From the NCBI GenBank assembly GCA_018224315.1, contig JAGTVF010000183.1, positions 1-7,471 on the forward strand: 7,471 bases of DNA, read 5' to 3'. The notes beneath the pieces were generated by a model. That model saw only the letters and a list, made by a program, of their open reading frames with translations. It was not told the origin of the DNA and made no database searches. Numbering within the stretch: position 1 is the stretch's first letter; each line of letters starts with the position of its first letter. A program made the translations under genes and the position numbers. The DNA comes from Desulfobacterales bacterium. Its GTDB lineage: Bacteria > Desulfobacterota > Desulfobacteria > Desulfobacterales > Desulfosalsimonadaceae. Of the stretch, positions 1 to 5,716 are shown piece by piece.

Positions 1-139
1 CCAAATCCGCCGCCACCTGGCAGACCGCCTGCCCGGCTATGCCCTGCCCAGAAAAATCCGGCTCACCGACCAGATCCCGGTATCAGCAGCCGGCAAATAC
101 GACAGCACCCAAATCCGCAAGCTCCTGGACGCAGAATAA
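1..139 (+). CDS. AMP-forming acyl/aryl ligase (ANL superfamily), C-terminal end only
   Basis: Only the last 45 codons are present (frame starting at base 2, stop TAA 137-139); the rest lies left of the window. The visible peptide has the small C-terminal domain pattern of acyl-CoA synthetases and adenylation enzymes: an LPGYALPRKI stretch, then a DQIPVSAAGKYD stretch matching the usual 'IP.T.sGK.dr' A10 motif. Its lysine (codon 95-97) corresponds to the residue that helps catalyse adenylate formation. Such enzymes activate a carboxylic acid with ATP and pass it to CoA or to a carrier protein. The substrate cannot be told from this fragment. It converges with the long - strand operon, so it is transcribed separately. 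Priming that pathway is plausible but is an inference from neighbourhood only. Family assignment is fairly sure, specificity unknown. Confidence 0.8.
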   Translation, partial: QIRRHLADRLPGYALPRKIRLTDQIPVSAAGKYDSTQIRKLLDAE

Positions 140-144
140 ACCCT

Positions 145-180
145 TCTCCTCATGTTCGTTGCGGAGGCTTTGTTTTTTTT
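145..180 (+). terminator. Probable intrinsic terminator after the ligase gene
   Basis: Six bases after the ligase stop codon, CTCCTCA (146-152) can pair with TGCGGAG (160-166). This gives a seven-base stem with one T/C mismatch and a seven-base loop, and a T-rich tail ends in eight consecutive T (173-180). That is the layout of a Rho-independent terminator reading rightward. The stem is short and imperfect, so it may be weak. On the - strand the same stem is not followed by a T run, so it should not end the convergent operon. Confidence 0.55.
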
Positions 181-218
181 GACCCCAAATTTTTGCACAC
201 GGCTTTCCATGATGCCGG

Positions 219-788
219 CTATCTGCCCCTGCCCGCCAGCTCAGCCAGATTGCTGCGGTGGTTAAAAACAATAAAGGCAATCGTGGCCAAAACCCCCAAA
301 ACAGCCGGGGCGACATGCATCCACTTATACACCGTGGCCCCGCCAAGCACGGCCACCATGCAAAAAGAGGCGATAAAGGGAATCCGGAAGGCAAAATAGC
401 CCGCAGCCCAGGCCAGGGCCGAAGCCAGCGCCCCCCAGGGCACGATCACGGCCGAAAACCCCAGATAATTGGCCACCCCCTTGCCGCCTTTAAACTGATG
501 AAAACAGGGATACCGGTTTCCGGCAACAAGGGCCAGCCCGGTCCATGCAACACCTGCGGGATCCAAAAGATACACGGCCAGCGCGGCAACAGCCGCAGCC
601 CGTCCCATGTCCAGGACCAGCACCAGAGCCGCGGCTGCCGGGCCGGCCTGGCGATAAACATTGGTGGCCCCGGGATTGCCGCTGTATTGGGTTCTGGGAT
701 CACCCCGCCCGGTGACCCGGAAAAACACAATGGAAAAATTGACAGAACCCAGCAAATAGGCCGTTGCTGCAACAACAAAAAACATCAT
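219..788 (-). CDS. plsY: PlsY-like glycerol-3-phosphate acyltransferase, divergent
   Basis: A 189-residue hydrophobic, multi-membrane-segment protein of the PlsY family. These enzymes transfer an acyl group from acyl-phosphate to sn-glycerol-3-phosphate in the inner membrane, the first step of phospholipid synthesis. Family motifs are visible: SGNPGATNVYR near residues 36-46, FKGGKGVAN in the middle, and a C-terminal NHRSNL resembling the usual H-R-x-N-I end motif. The start is the ATG at 788, which shares its A with the TGA of the upstream dehydratase and has GGGAGG nine bases upstream. An in-frame extension to 920 would only read antisense-like residues inside the dehydratase gene. Odd points: the usual LD..KG segment reads LDMGRA, the usual GH before the proline reads GN, and the protein ends in GRGR without the common G-T-E tail. 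Its place as last gene of an acyl-chain operon suggests a pathway-specific copy feeding an unusual acyl group into lipid. Family call is strong; the specialised role is inferred. Confidence 0.9.
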   Translation of the reverse strand: MMFFVVAATAYLLGSVNFSIVFFRVTGRGDPRTQYSGNPGATNVYRQAGPAAAALVLVLDMGRAAAVAALAVYLLDPAGVAWTGLALVAGNRYPCFHQFKGGKGVANYLGFSAVIVPWGALASALAWAAGYFAFRIPFIASFCMVAVLGGATVYKWMHVAPAVLGVLATIAFIVFNHRSNLAELAGRGR

Positions 789-1675
789 CAAATCTTGCCT
801 CCCGGCTTTTGTTTTCCGGCGCAAATCCAGGCAGGCGGTTTTCTGCGGCCGGCAAACACATCGCGCATGTGCAGGCCCCGGACGTATTCGCAGACCCGGC
901 CGTCTGCAGCAACAATCCACACATCAAAATCCTGGCTGCCCCCGGCCCCGGATCCGGATCCGGATCCGGCCACTGCCCGGGCCGTGTACCCAAACCCGGC
1001 GGCTGCAGGCCGGATTACCGCCCGAAAATCAAAGCCCACCGGAAACCCCACAAACCCCCTGTACCGCTGTGTCCACACGCAGGCGGCGTGAAATGCCGCA
1101 TCCAGCACAAACACCGACCCCAAAGGACCGCCGGGCTCCGGCAATTGCGGTGCGCGGATCTGCGCTGTCACACCGCCGCCTTCCAGCTCCAGGACCCCGG
1201 AAATATTGTGATACGAAGGGCCAAAGGGCACCAGCTCATGATAAACATCCTCTGCGCGCACACGAAAAACCGGCTCTCCGCCTTCAGCCGGCAAAACATC
1301 AGGGATGGTTTCAGCTTTGTGATCCGGAAAAAAACAGAGCCGGGCATGCTCCCTGGTGCGGGTGATACCCGATGCGGCCATTGTCTGGCGGGTCAGCAGC
1401 CGGCCCGTCAAACTTTGGTCATCTGCGGACGCAAGCTCCAGAATCGCATCGATCTCGTCCTGCCCTTTTGCAATTTCCAGAAACTTGGCAAATGCGGCCT
1501 GCCCCATGATCCGTCCGGAGATGTTTTGCCCGGCAGCGGCTGCTGCCAGCTGCTGCATTGACGCCACTGCCGGATACAGGGCCCGGCCCTCAAAAGCGTG
1601 ATCCTGCAGATACGCCGGCAGGGCAATTTTTTGGCTCATGGACGAAAGGGGTTTTATTTCGGAAAGATTTCCCAT
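788..1675 (-). CDS. Stand-alone polyketide synthase-type dehydratase (double hotdog)
   Basis: A 295-residue protein (283 with the inner start) resembling the DH domain of modular and iterative polyketide synthases, which dehydrates beta-hydroxyacyl-ACP. The N-terminal hotdog has LQDHAFEGRALYP (residues 23-35), matching HxxxGxxxxP with catalytic His26. FGPSYH (151-156) matches the conserved YGPxF stretch. The C-terminal hotdog has LDAAFH (191-196), matching Dx3Q/H with catalytic Asp192. Both catalytic residues are therefore present. Gly-Ser repeats at 237-243 form an unusual insertion in the second hotdog. The start is uncertain. The ATG at 1675 overlaps the thioesterase gene by 22 nt, while an ATG at 1639 leaves a 14-nt gap and begins closer to the domain. 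Neither has a clear ribosome binding site. DH domains of this type are usually parts of megasynthases, so a discrete copy beside FabF-type ketosynthases is noteworthy. It could also serve as an isomerase or product-template-like protein, but the intact dyad favours dehydration. Confidence 0.8.
   Translation of the reverse strand: MGNLSEIKPLSSMSQKIALPAYLQDHAFEGRALYPAVASMQQLAAAAAGQNISGRIMGQAAFAKFLEIAKGQDEIDAILELASADDQSLTGRLLTRQTMAASGITRTREHARLCFFPDHKAETIPDVLPAEGGEPVFRVRAEDVYHELVPFGPSYHNISGVLELEGGGVTAQIRAPQLPEPGGPLGSVFVLDAAFHAACVWTQRYRGFVGFPVGFDFRAVIRPAAAGFGYTARAVAGSGSGSGAGGSQDFDVWIVAADGRVCEYVRGLHMRDVFAGRRKPPAWICAGKQKPGGKI
798..803 (-). promoter_or_regulatory. Ribosome binding site deciding the PlsY start
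   Basis: GGGAGG on the - strand lies nine bases upstream of the ATG at 788, within the last codons of the dehydratase gene. The stop TGA (790-788) and this ATG share one base, the arrangement typical of translational coupling. It supports starting PlsY at 788 rather than at the upstream in-frame codon at 920 or the next ATG at 785. Confidence 0.7.
951..968 (-). repeat. Three perfect copies of a hexamer (GATCCG/CGGATC) inside a gene
   Basis: The + strand reads GATCCG three times in a row (951-956, 957-962, 963-968), flanked by CCG before and G after. It lies in frame in the PKS-type dehydratase gene and encodes alternating Gly-Ser (residues about 237-243), followed by a Gly-rich stretch. A six-base unit changes length by two residues without breaking the frame, so slippage would alter linker length only. 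Confidence 0.9.
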
Positions 1676-2133
1676 AATTTCTGTGTGTTTTCATCAATTC
1701 CCACAGGCCTGCCCGCGGAATTCAGGGCACAGTGCTCGGTAAATCCGGTACACACAATCGCGCCGGTTTTTCCATGGGTAATGACGTAGTCAAAACTCAG
1801 CTTCACCTTGCCCAGGTTTCCGGGCCGGGTGTGGACCCACATGGCATCATCATAATAAAGCGGACTGTGGTATTTGATGCCCAGCTCGATGATGGGATAA
1901 ACATATCCGCTGGCCTCGATATCCACATATGGATAGGCCATATCCCGCATGAGCGAAGCCCGGCCAAATTCGAAATAACGCAGGTAATTGGCGTGATACA
2001 CAACCGCAGAGCGGTCTGTGTCCGCATACAGGGTGCGGTTTTCGCACCTGTGCCAAATGTGGCCGTCGTGCCGGTTTTTCACAAAACGCGGATCACCGTT
2101 GTAGATTTCCGGATGAAACGGTTTGGGGCGCAT
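1654..2133 (-). CDS. YbgC/4-hydroxybenzoyl-CoA thioesterase-type hotdog thioesterase
   Basis: A 159-residue single hotdog protein. The signature YADTDRSAVVYHANYLRYFE (residues 36-55) matches the 4HBT/YbgC pattern 'Y.DTD..GVVYH.NYL.Y.E'. Asp40 stands at the position of the catalytic aspartate. The usual Gly of this motif is Ala here. About 30 residues precede the core, a longer N-terminus than in compact YbgC proteins. The family hydrolyses acyl-CoA or acyl-ACP thioesters in the cytoplasm. In fatty acid and aryl polyene-type clusters such enzymes release or proofread ACP-bound chains. The ATG at 2133 lies two bases after the upstream ketosynthase stop, with AAAGGAG seven bases before it. The 3' end meets or overlaps the next gene by 22 nt. 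The family is clear; whether it releases the final product or clears stalled chains is not known. Confidence 0.88.
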   Translation of the reverse strand: MRPKPFHPEIYNGDPRFVKNRHDGHIWHRCENRTLYADTDRSAVVYHANYLRYFEFGRASLMRDMAYPYVDIEASGYVYPIIELGIKYHSPLYYDDAMWVHTRPGNLGKVKLSFDYVITHGKTGAIVCTGFTEHCALNSAGRPVGIDENTQKLWEIFPK

Positions 2134-2135
2134 GA

Positions 2136-3401
2136 TCAGACTCCTTTAAAAACAATACAGCAATTGGTTCCCCCGAACCCGAATGCATTGGACAAAAAGC
2201 ATTCATACCCGCCGGTCCGGGCAGAATCGGGCACCACATCGATATCTCCGAGTTCCGGGTCCGGAATATGGTTGATGGTAGGCAAAATCACCCCCCGGCG
2301 CATGCCCTCGATGCCCAGTGCCGCCTCAATGGCCGCAGACGCCCCCAGGGTGTGGCCGATCTGGGACTTGTTGGAAGACACGGGCATGCCCTTCAGGTGA
2401 TTGCCGAACACGGTTCTGAGGCATTGGATTTCCGTAAAATCGCCCTTTCGGGTCGATGTGCCGTGGGCATTGACATAACCGATATCTGCCGGGCCCAGCC
2501 CGGCATCGTCTATGGCCGCTGAAATGGCCCGGACAATGGTGGGCCCGCTTGGCAGGGTGAAATGGCAGGCATCCGAGCTCCAGCCCACCCCGGCCACCTC
2601 GGCCCGGGGCACCAGCCCGTGTGCGGCCATGGCCTCTTCAGCGGCCAGCACCAGCACCCCGCAGCCCTCGGAGAGCACCATGCCCTTTCGGTCAACGGAA
2701 AACGGCCTTGAGGCCAGAGACGGGTCATTGCAGGCCCGGTCGTTTTTGCCCACCTTAATGGTGGCGTTCATGTTGGCAAAACCGTGGATGATCTCGGGCA
2801 TGATACAGGTATCCACACCGCCGGCAAGCACAAAATCGCAGTCTCCGTCCCGGATCATGCGCGCGCCCAGCCCGATGGCATAATTGCCCGAAGCGCACGC
2901 CCCCTGGGGGGAAAAAACCGGGCCGGTAAACCCGAGCATCATGCCCGCCTTGCCCGCGGGCAGATTGGCGCACAGGTTGGGCAGCAGATAGGGGCTGACC
3001 CTCAAAGCTCCCCGGGTACGAAGGGTTTCTGCGGCTTTTCTGAATGCATCCGTGCCGTTTAAGGCCGATCCCACCATGCAGGCGGTTTGGGGTGCTGTCT
3101 GGTCATTGATTTCCAGGCCGCTGTCTGCCAGGGCCGCCCTGCAGACATCCATGGTCAGGATCACAAAATCCGCGTTCCAGTTATGGGCCTCTTTGGGATC
3201 CACGAAATCACATGCCCCCGGATCCCAGTCCGGGATTTCGCCCACCACCCGGCTTAAACTCTGTACGCTGCACCGGGTAACCTGGCTGAACCCGGCCCGG
3301 CCTGCGGCCGCATTGTTCCAGGTCGTATCAAAAGTCCTGCCCAAAGGTGTTGCTGCTGCATAACCAATGACAAAGACCCGTCTGTTTAAAGGTGCTTTCA
3401 T
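2136..3401 (-). CDS. Beta-ketoacyl-ACP synthase, FabF-like (KS1)
   Basis: A 421-residue condensing enzyme of the KAS II/FabF family, performing decarboxylative Claisen condensation of malonyl-ACP with an acyl chain. The full catalytic set is visible: Cys169 in QGACASGNYAI, His313 in VNAHGTSTRKGD, Lys345 and His350 in SNKSQIGHTLGA. The C-terminal GFGGTN (408-413) contains the gatekeeper Phe of the family. The N-terminal VIGYAAATPLG is the usual first strand. Length matches FabF (about 410-420). The ATG at 3401 is 18 nt past the stop of the second ketosynthase gene, with a moderate AAAGGCGG upstream. It is the more canonical of the two tandem ketosynthases. Both have the active cysteine, so this is not a KS plus chain-length-factor pair in the usual sense, where the partner has lost it. 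Acceptor chain length cannot be read from sequence. Confidence 0.93.
   Translation of the reverse strand: MKAPLNRRVFVIGYAAATPLGRTFDTTWNNAAAGRAGFSQVTRCSVQSLSRVVGEIPDWDPGACDFVDPKEAHNWNADFVILTMDVCRAALADSGLEINDQTAPQTACMVGSALNGTDAFRKAAETLRTRGALRVSPYLLPNLCANLPAGKAGMMLGFTGPVFSPQGACASGNYAIGLGARMIRDGDCDFVLAGGVDTCIMPEIIHGFANMNATIKVGKNDRACNDPSLASRPFSVDRKGMVLSEGCGVLVLAAEEAMAAHGLVPRAEVAGVGWSSDACHFTLPSGPTIVRAISAAIDDAGLGPADIGYVNAHGTSTRKGDFTEIQCLRTVFGNHLKGMPVSSNKSQIGHTLGASAAIEAALGIEGMRRGVILPTINHIPDPELGDIDVVPDSARTGGYECFLSNAFGFGGTNCCIVFKGV
2141..2147 (-). promoter_or_regulatory. Ribosome binding site of the thioesterase, inside KS1
   Basis: AAAGGAG on the - strand sits in the last codons of KS1 (encoding its final Lys-Gly), seven bases before the thioesterase ATG at 2133. 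With only two bases between the KS1 stop and the next start, the two genes are probably translationally coupled. Confidence 0.75.
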
Positions 3402-3419
3402 AACAGAAAAAAACCGCCT

Positions 3420-4685
3420 TTAGGCAAATCGTTGAAACACCAGGCAGGCATTGCATCCGCCAAAACCAAATGCATTTTTGAGCACAAAGGTCTGGTCGGC
3501 ATCCTGCAGGTGCGTGACCATCTCATCCACCGGCATTTCCGGATCCGGCACATAATTGATGGTGGGTGTGATCTTTCCGGCACGCATGCCCGAAACCGCC
3601 AGGATGGATTCAATGGCCGAGGATGCGCCCATGGCATGGCCGGTCATGGATTTGTTGGCGGTTACCGGCGGCCGTTTTTTGCCAAACACCGCCCGCAGCG
3701 CGTCATGTTCCACTGCATCGCCCGTGCGGGTGGAGGCGGCATGGGCGTTTACGGAATCAATGTCGGCCGGTGCAATGCCGGCATTGTCAATGCTTTCTTT
3801 GATGCACCGCTGCACTGTGGGCGCATACGGGGCCACAAAATGATGAGCGTCTGCGGTCATGGACCAGCCCGCAAGGCCAACGTCAAAACCCAGTCCGTGG
3901 TCTTGGGCAAATTGTCTGGAGGCCAGGATCACTGCGCCCGCACCCTCTGATATCACAAAACCGCGCCGGTCTTTTGAAAACGGTTGACTGGCGGCCTCCG
4001 GGGGCACAGGGCTTTGGGGCTTGTGCCGGAATGCCCCGTTCATGGTGGCAAACCCGGCCACAATGGGTTCGACAAGGGCAAAGTCCACAGCCCCGCAAAT
4101 GGCCAGATCCGCGCGCCCGGATTCAATGAGCATGGCCCCGGTGATCACAGAGGCCGACCCTGTTGCGCAGGCCGTGATCGTGGACATGATCGGGCCGGTG
4201 GCACCCGTGAGAATGGCCACCTTGCCGGTGACCATGTTGATACACGAATTGGGATTGGTGTAGGGATGCGGCAGTTTGCCGGCCTCACGCATCCGCCGGT
4301 CCGCCGCCAGCACCGCATCCTGGCCCCCCACGGCAGAGCTGAATGTCACGGCCGTTCGCGGGGCAAGTTCCGGGGTGATTTCAAGGCCGCTTTTTTCAAG
4401 GGCCCGGCTGACCACCAGCAGGGCATGTTTGAAAACGGGCGACCGCCAGTTGGCCATTTGCCTGGGACTTAAAAAGGGATACGGGCCGGGATCAAATTCG
4501 GGCACCTGCCCGGCGATGCGCACCGGAAAATCCGCGGTTGTTTCAAAGCGGGTCAGGGGGCCGATGCCGCTTTTTCCGGCACAGGCGGCCTGCCACTGGG
4601 CGTCTGTGTCCGTGCCCAGGGGGGAGACCATATCATATCCGACAATGACGCTGCTGCGGGGATGCATGAACCGGCCCGTTTTCAC
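3420..4685 (-). CDS. Beta-ketoacyl-ACP synthase, FabF-like, divergent motifs (KS2)
   Basis: A 421-residue protein (415 with the inner start) homologous to KS1 and FabF. Cys173 in TACATGSAS, His315, and Lys345/His350 in ANKSMTGHAMGA keep the Cys-His-His set, so condensation is expected. Two otherwise conserved motifs differ: the His loop reads NAHAAST instead of NAHGTST, and the C-terminal glycine loop reads GFGGCN instead of GFGGTN. These sit at the active site and may reflect a different acyl or extender preference. Two starts are possible. A GTG at 4685 overlaps the upstream radical SAM stop by four bases (GTGA). An ATG at 4667 leaves a 14-nt gap and gives an N-terminus close to typical FabF. 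Neither has a strong ribosome binding site. Together with KS1 it may form a heterodimer or act on a different stage of elongation; both are inferences. Confidence 0.92.
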   Translation of the reverse strand: MKTGRFMHPRSSVIVGYDMVSPLGTDTDAQWQAACAGKSGIGPLTRFETTADFPVRIAGQVPEFDPGPYPFLSPRQMANWRSPVFKHALLVVSRALEKSGLEITPELAPRTAVTFSSAVGGQDAVLAADRRMREAGKLPHPYTNPNSCINMVTGKVAILTGATGPIMSTITACATGSASVITGAMLIESGRADLAICGAVDFALVEPIVAGFATMNGAFRHKPQSPVPPEAASQPFSKDRRGFVISEGAGAVILASRQFAQDHGLGFDVGLAGWSMTADAHHFVAPYAPTVQRCIKESIDNAGIAPADIDSVNAHAASTRTGDAVEHDALRAVFGKKRPPVTANKSMTGHAMGASSAIESILAVSGMRAGKITPTINYVPDPEMPVDEMVTHLQDADQTFVLKNAFGFGGCNACLVFQRFA

Positions 4686-5680
4686 CAGGGAATAAACTGA
4701 TAGAGTTTGGCAAACATCTCATAGACCTCGATCCAGTTCTGCAAATCCTCTGAGGAGCGCATGTGCGCGCGCTTGTTGACCATGATCCAGCTCATGTGCG
4801 CGGCCCCGTCCTTGCAGGTGGAACAATCCCGGGTGGCCGAAGTGCAGCACCGGTGCATGGTCTCAAGATCCGAAGCCCAGCGGATAAACCGGATCAGGCG
4901 GCGGGGCTGGGGGTTTCGGGTGTCCATGGGCTCGGTTACCGACGGGCACTCGGCCCAGCCAAACGTCCGGTCCAGCATCTTTCCGGTGGTGATGACCTTG
5001 TGATAATATTTGGATGAAATCACCGTGTCCGGATAAGCATCGAGCATTTCATCCATTTCCGCCCGAAGGTCGGCCAGTTCCCCGTCGCGCCAGTAAAACC
5101 CGTCCACCCCTTCGTCATTGGAGAGCAATTGCATGTGGACTTTGAGGCCCACATCCCGGATTTTTTTTACAATCCGCTCAGTGCGCCCCACCTGGTTGGG
5201 GGTGATGGTATAGAGGTAGTAGGTGTAGGGGTCGCCTTCATAATTTTTGCTGGAAATGCGGAAGGTGTCTTTTCCGCGCAGGCGCTTTTCATCTTCTTCA
5301 TCACCCCACAGGGAAATGCCCACCATCATGTCGGCAAACCGGTCCCGGGGCACCTTGATTAACCCGTTTGTGGCGCAGTATGTGGGCATACGGGAGTAAA
5401 ACGCCGCCACCCGGTCCAGACAGAGGGTGGGCTCACCGCCGATCAAAATGGCCAGGTTTACCCCCCGCTGCTTTTCCGAATCCACAAAAGCCGCCCATTT
5501 CTCCGGGTCGGTTTCCTCCCGGGCCACCTTGTCTTCTCCGGAGGAGAAAAAAAAGCACCCCTTGCACCGCAGGTTGCACTGGTTGGTCACATCATAGATG
5601 GAACTGCGGATATTGAGTTTGGAAATGTTCTGGTATCGCTGATACCAGTGGGAATCAAGAAGAGAGCTCACGGTTTTCAT
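4682..5680 (-). CDS. Radical SAM protein with Cys-rich C-terminus (rSAM2)
   Basis: A 332-residue radical SAM enzyme. CNLRCKGC gives the CX3CX2C cluster-binding motif (Cys35, 39, 42), followed by GGEPTL (81-86) for SAM binding and CATNGLI (102-108). The C-terminal part carries Cys245, then Cys278-Cys279, Cys286 and Cys289. This arrangement suggests an auxiliary iron-sulfur cluster of the SPASM/twitch type. The neighbouring rSAM1 shares it, together with EKQRG, ATNGLI and the block around the C-terminal cysteines, so the two are paralogs. The enzyme is expected to be cytoplasmic and oxygen-sensitive, to cleave SAM to the 5'-deoxyadenosyl radical and to abstract hydrogen from a substrate. In this operon the substrate may be an ACP-bound acyl chain, but nothing in the sequence proves it. 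The ATG at 5680 has GAGG eight bases upstream, 36 nt after rSAM1. No specific reaction can be assigned. Confidence 0.88.
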   Translation of the reverse strand: MKTVSSLLDSHWYQRYQNISKLNIRSSIYDVTNQCNLRCKGCFFFSSGEDKVAREETDPEKWAAFVDSEKQRGVNLAILIGGEPTLCLDRVAAFYSRMPTYCATNGLIKVPRDRFADMMVGISLWGDEEDEKRLRGKDTFRISSKNYEGDPYTYYLYTITPNQVGRTERIVKKIRDVGLKVHMQLLSNDEGVDGFYWRDGELADLRAEMDEMLDAYPDTVISSKYYHKVITTGKMLDRTFGWAECPSVTEPMDTRNPQPRRLIRFIRWASDLETMHRCCTSATRDCSTCKDGAAHMSWIMVNKRAHMRSSEDLQNWIEVYEMFAKLYQFIPW

Positions 5681-5688
5681 ATAATCGA

Positions 5689-5692
5689 CCTC
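5689..5692 (-). promoter_or_regulatory. Ribosome binding site of rSAM2
   Basis: TGAGG on the - strand, with GAGG at 5692-5689, lies eight bases before the ATG at 5680 in the 36-nt gap between the two radical SAM genes. It supports this start codon. Confidence 0.6.
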
Positions 5693-5716
5693 AAATGCAG
5701 CTTGCTGCTCAGAATA

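Noticed and set aside
200..217. Possible hairpin (CGGC/GCCG) after the PlsY stop as an operon terminator
   Set aside because: Only four base pairs with a ten-base loop and no T run following on the - strand, so no terminator for the operon is claimed.
789..920. N-terminal extension of PlsY upstream to 920
   Set aside because: The extra 44 residues are Cys/Arg-rich, lie wholly inside the dehydratase gene, and precede the natural membrane-segment start. A good ribosome binding site supports 788.
258..1091. A 277-codon open frame on the + strand opposite PlsY and the PKS-type dehydratase
   Set aside because: It is antisense to two genes with clear family motifs and its translation is low-complexity, rich in Pro, Gly, His and Lys with no recognisable domain. 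High G+C on the coding strand explains the absence of stops.
764..1561. A 265-codon open frame on the + strand
   Set aside because: Antisense to the dehydratase with intact catalytic motifs; no domain signature or ribosome binding site was seen, so it is a shadow frame.
1732..2400. A 222-codon open frame on the + strand across the thioesterase/KS1 junction
   Set aside because: It runs antisense through the thioesterase and the KS1 C-terminus, both certain genes, and has no recognisable protein pattern.
2136..4685. Interpretation of KS1/KS2 as a classical KS plus chain-length-factor pair
   Set aside because: Both proteins keep the active-site cysteine, whereas a chain-length factor has lost it.
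5697..5708. Inverted repeat GCAGC-TT-GCTGC upstream of rSAM2
   Set aside because: The loop would be too small for the full five-base stem, no regulatory context supports it, and a repeat this short is expected by chance.
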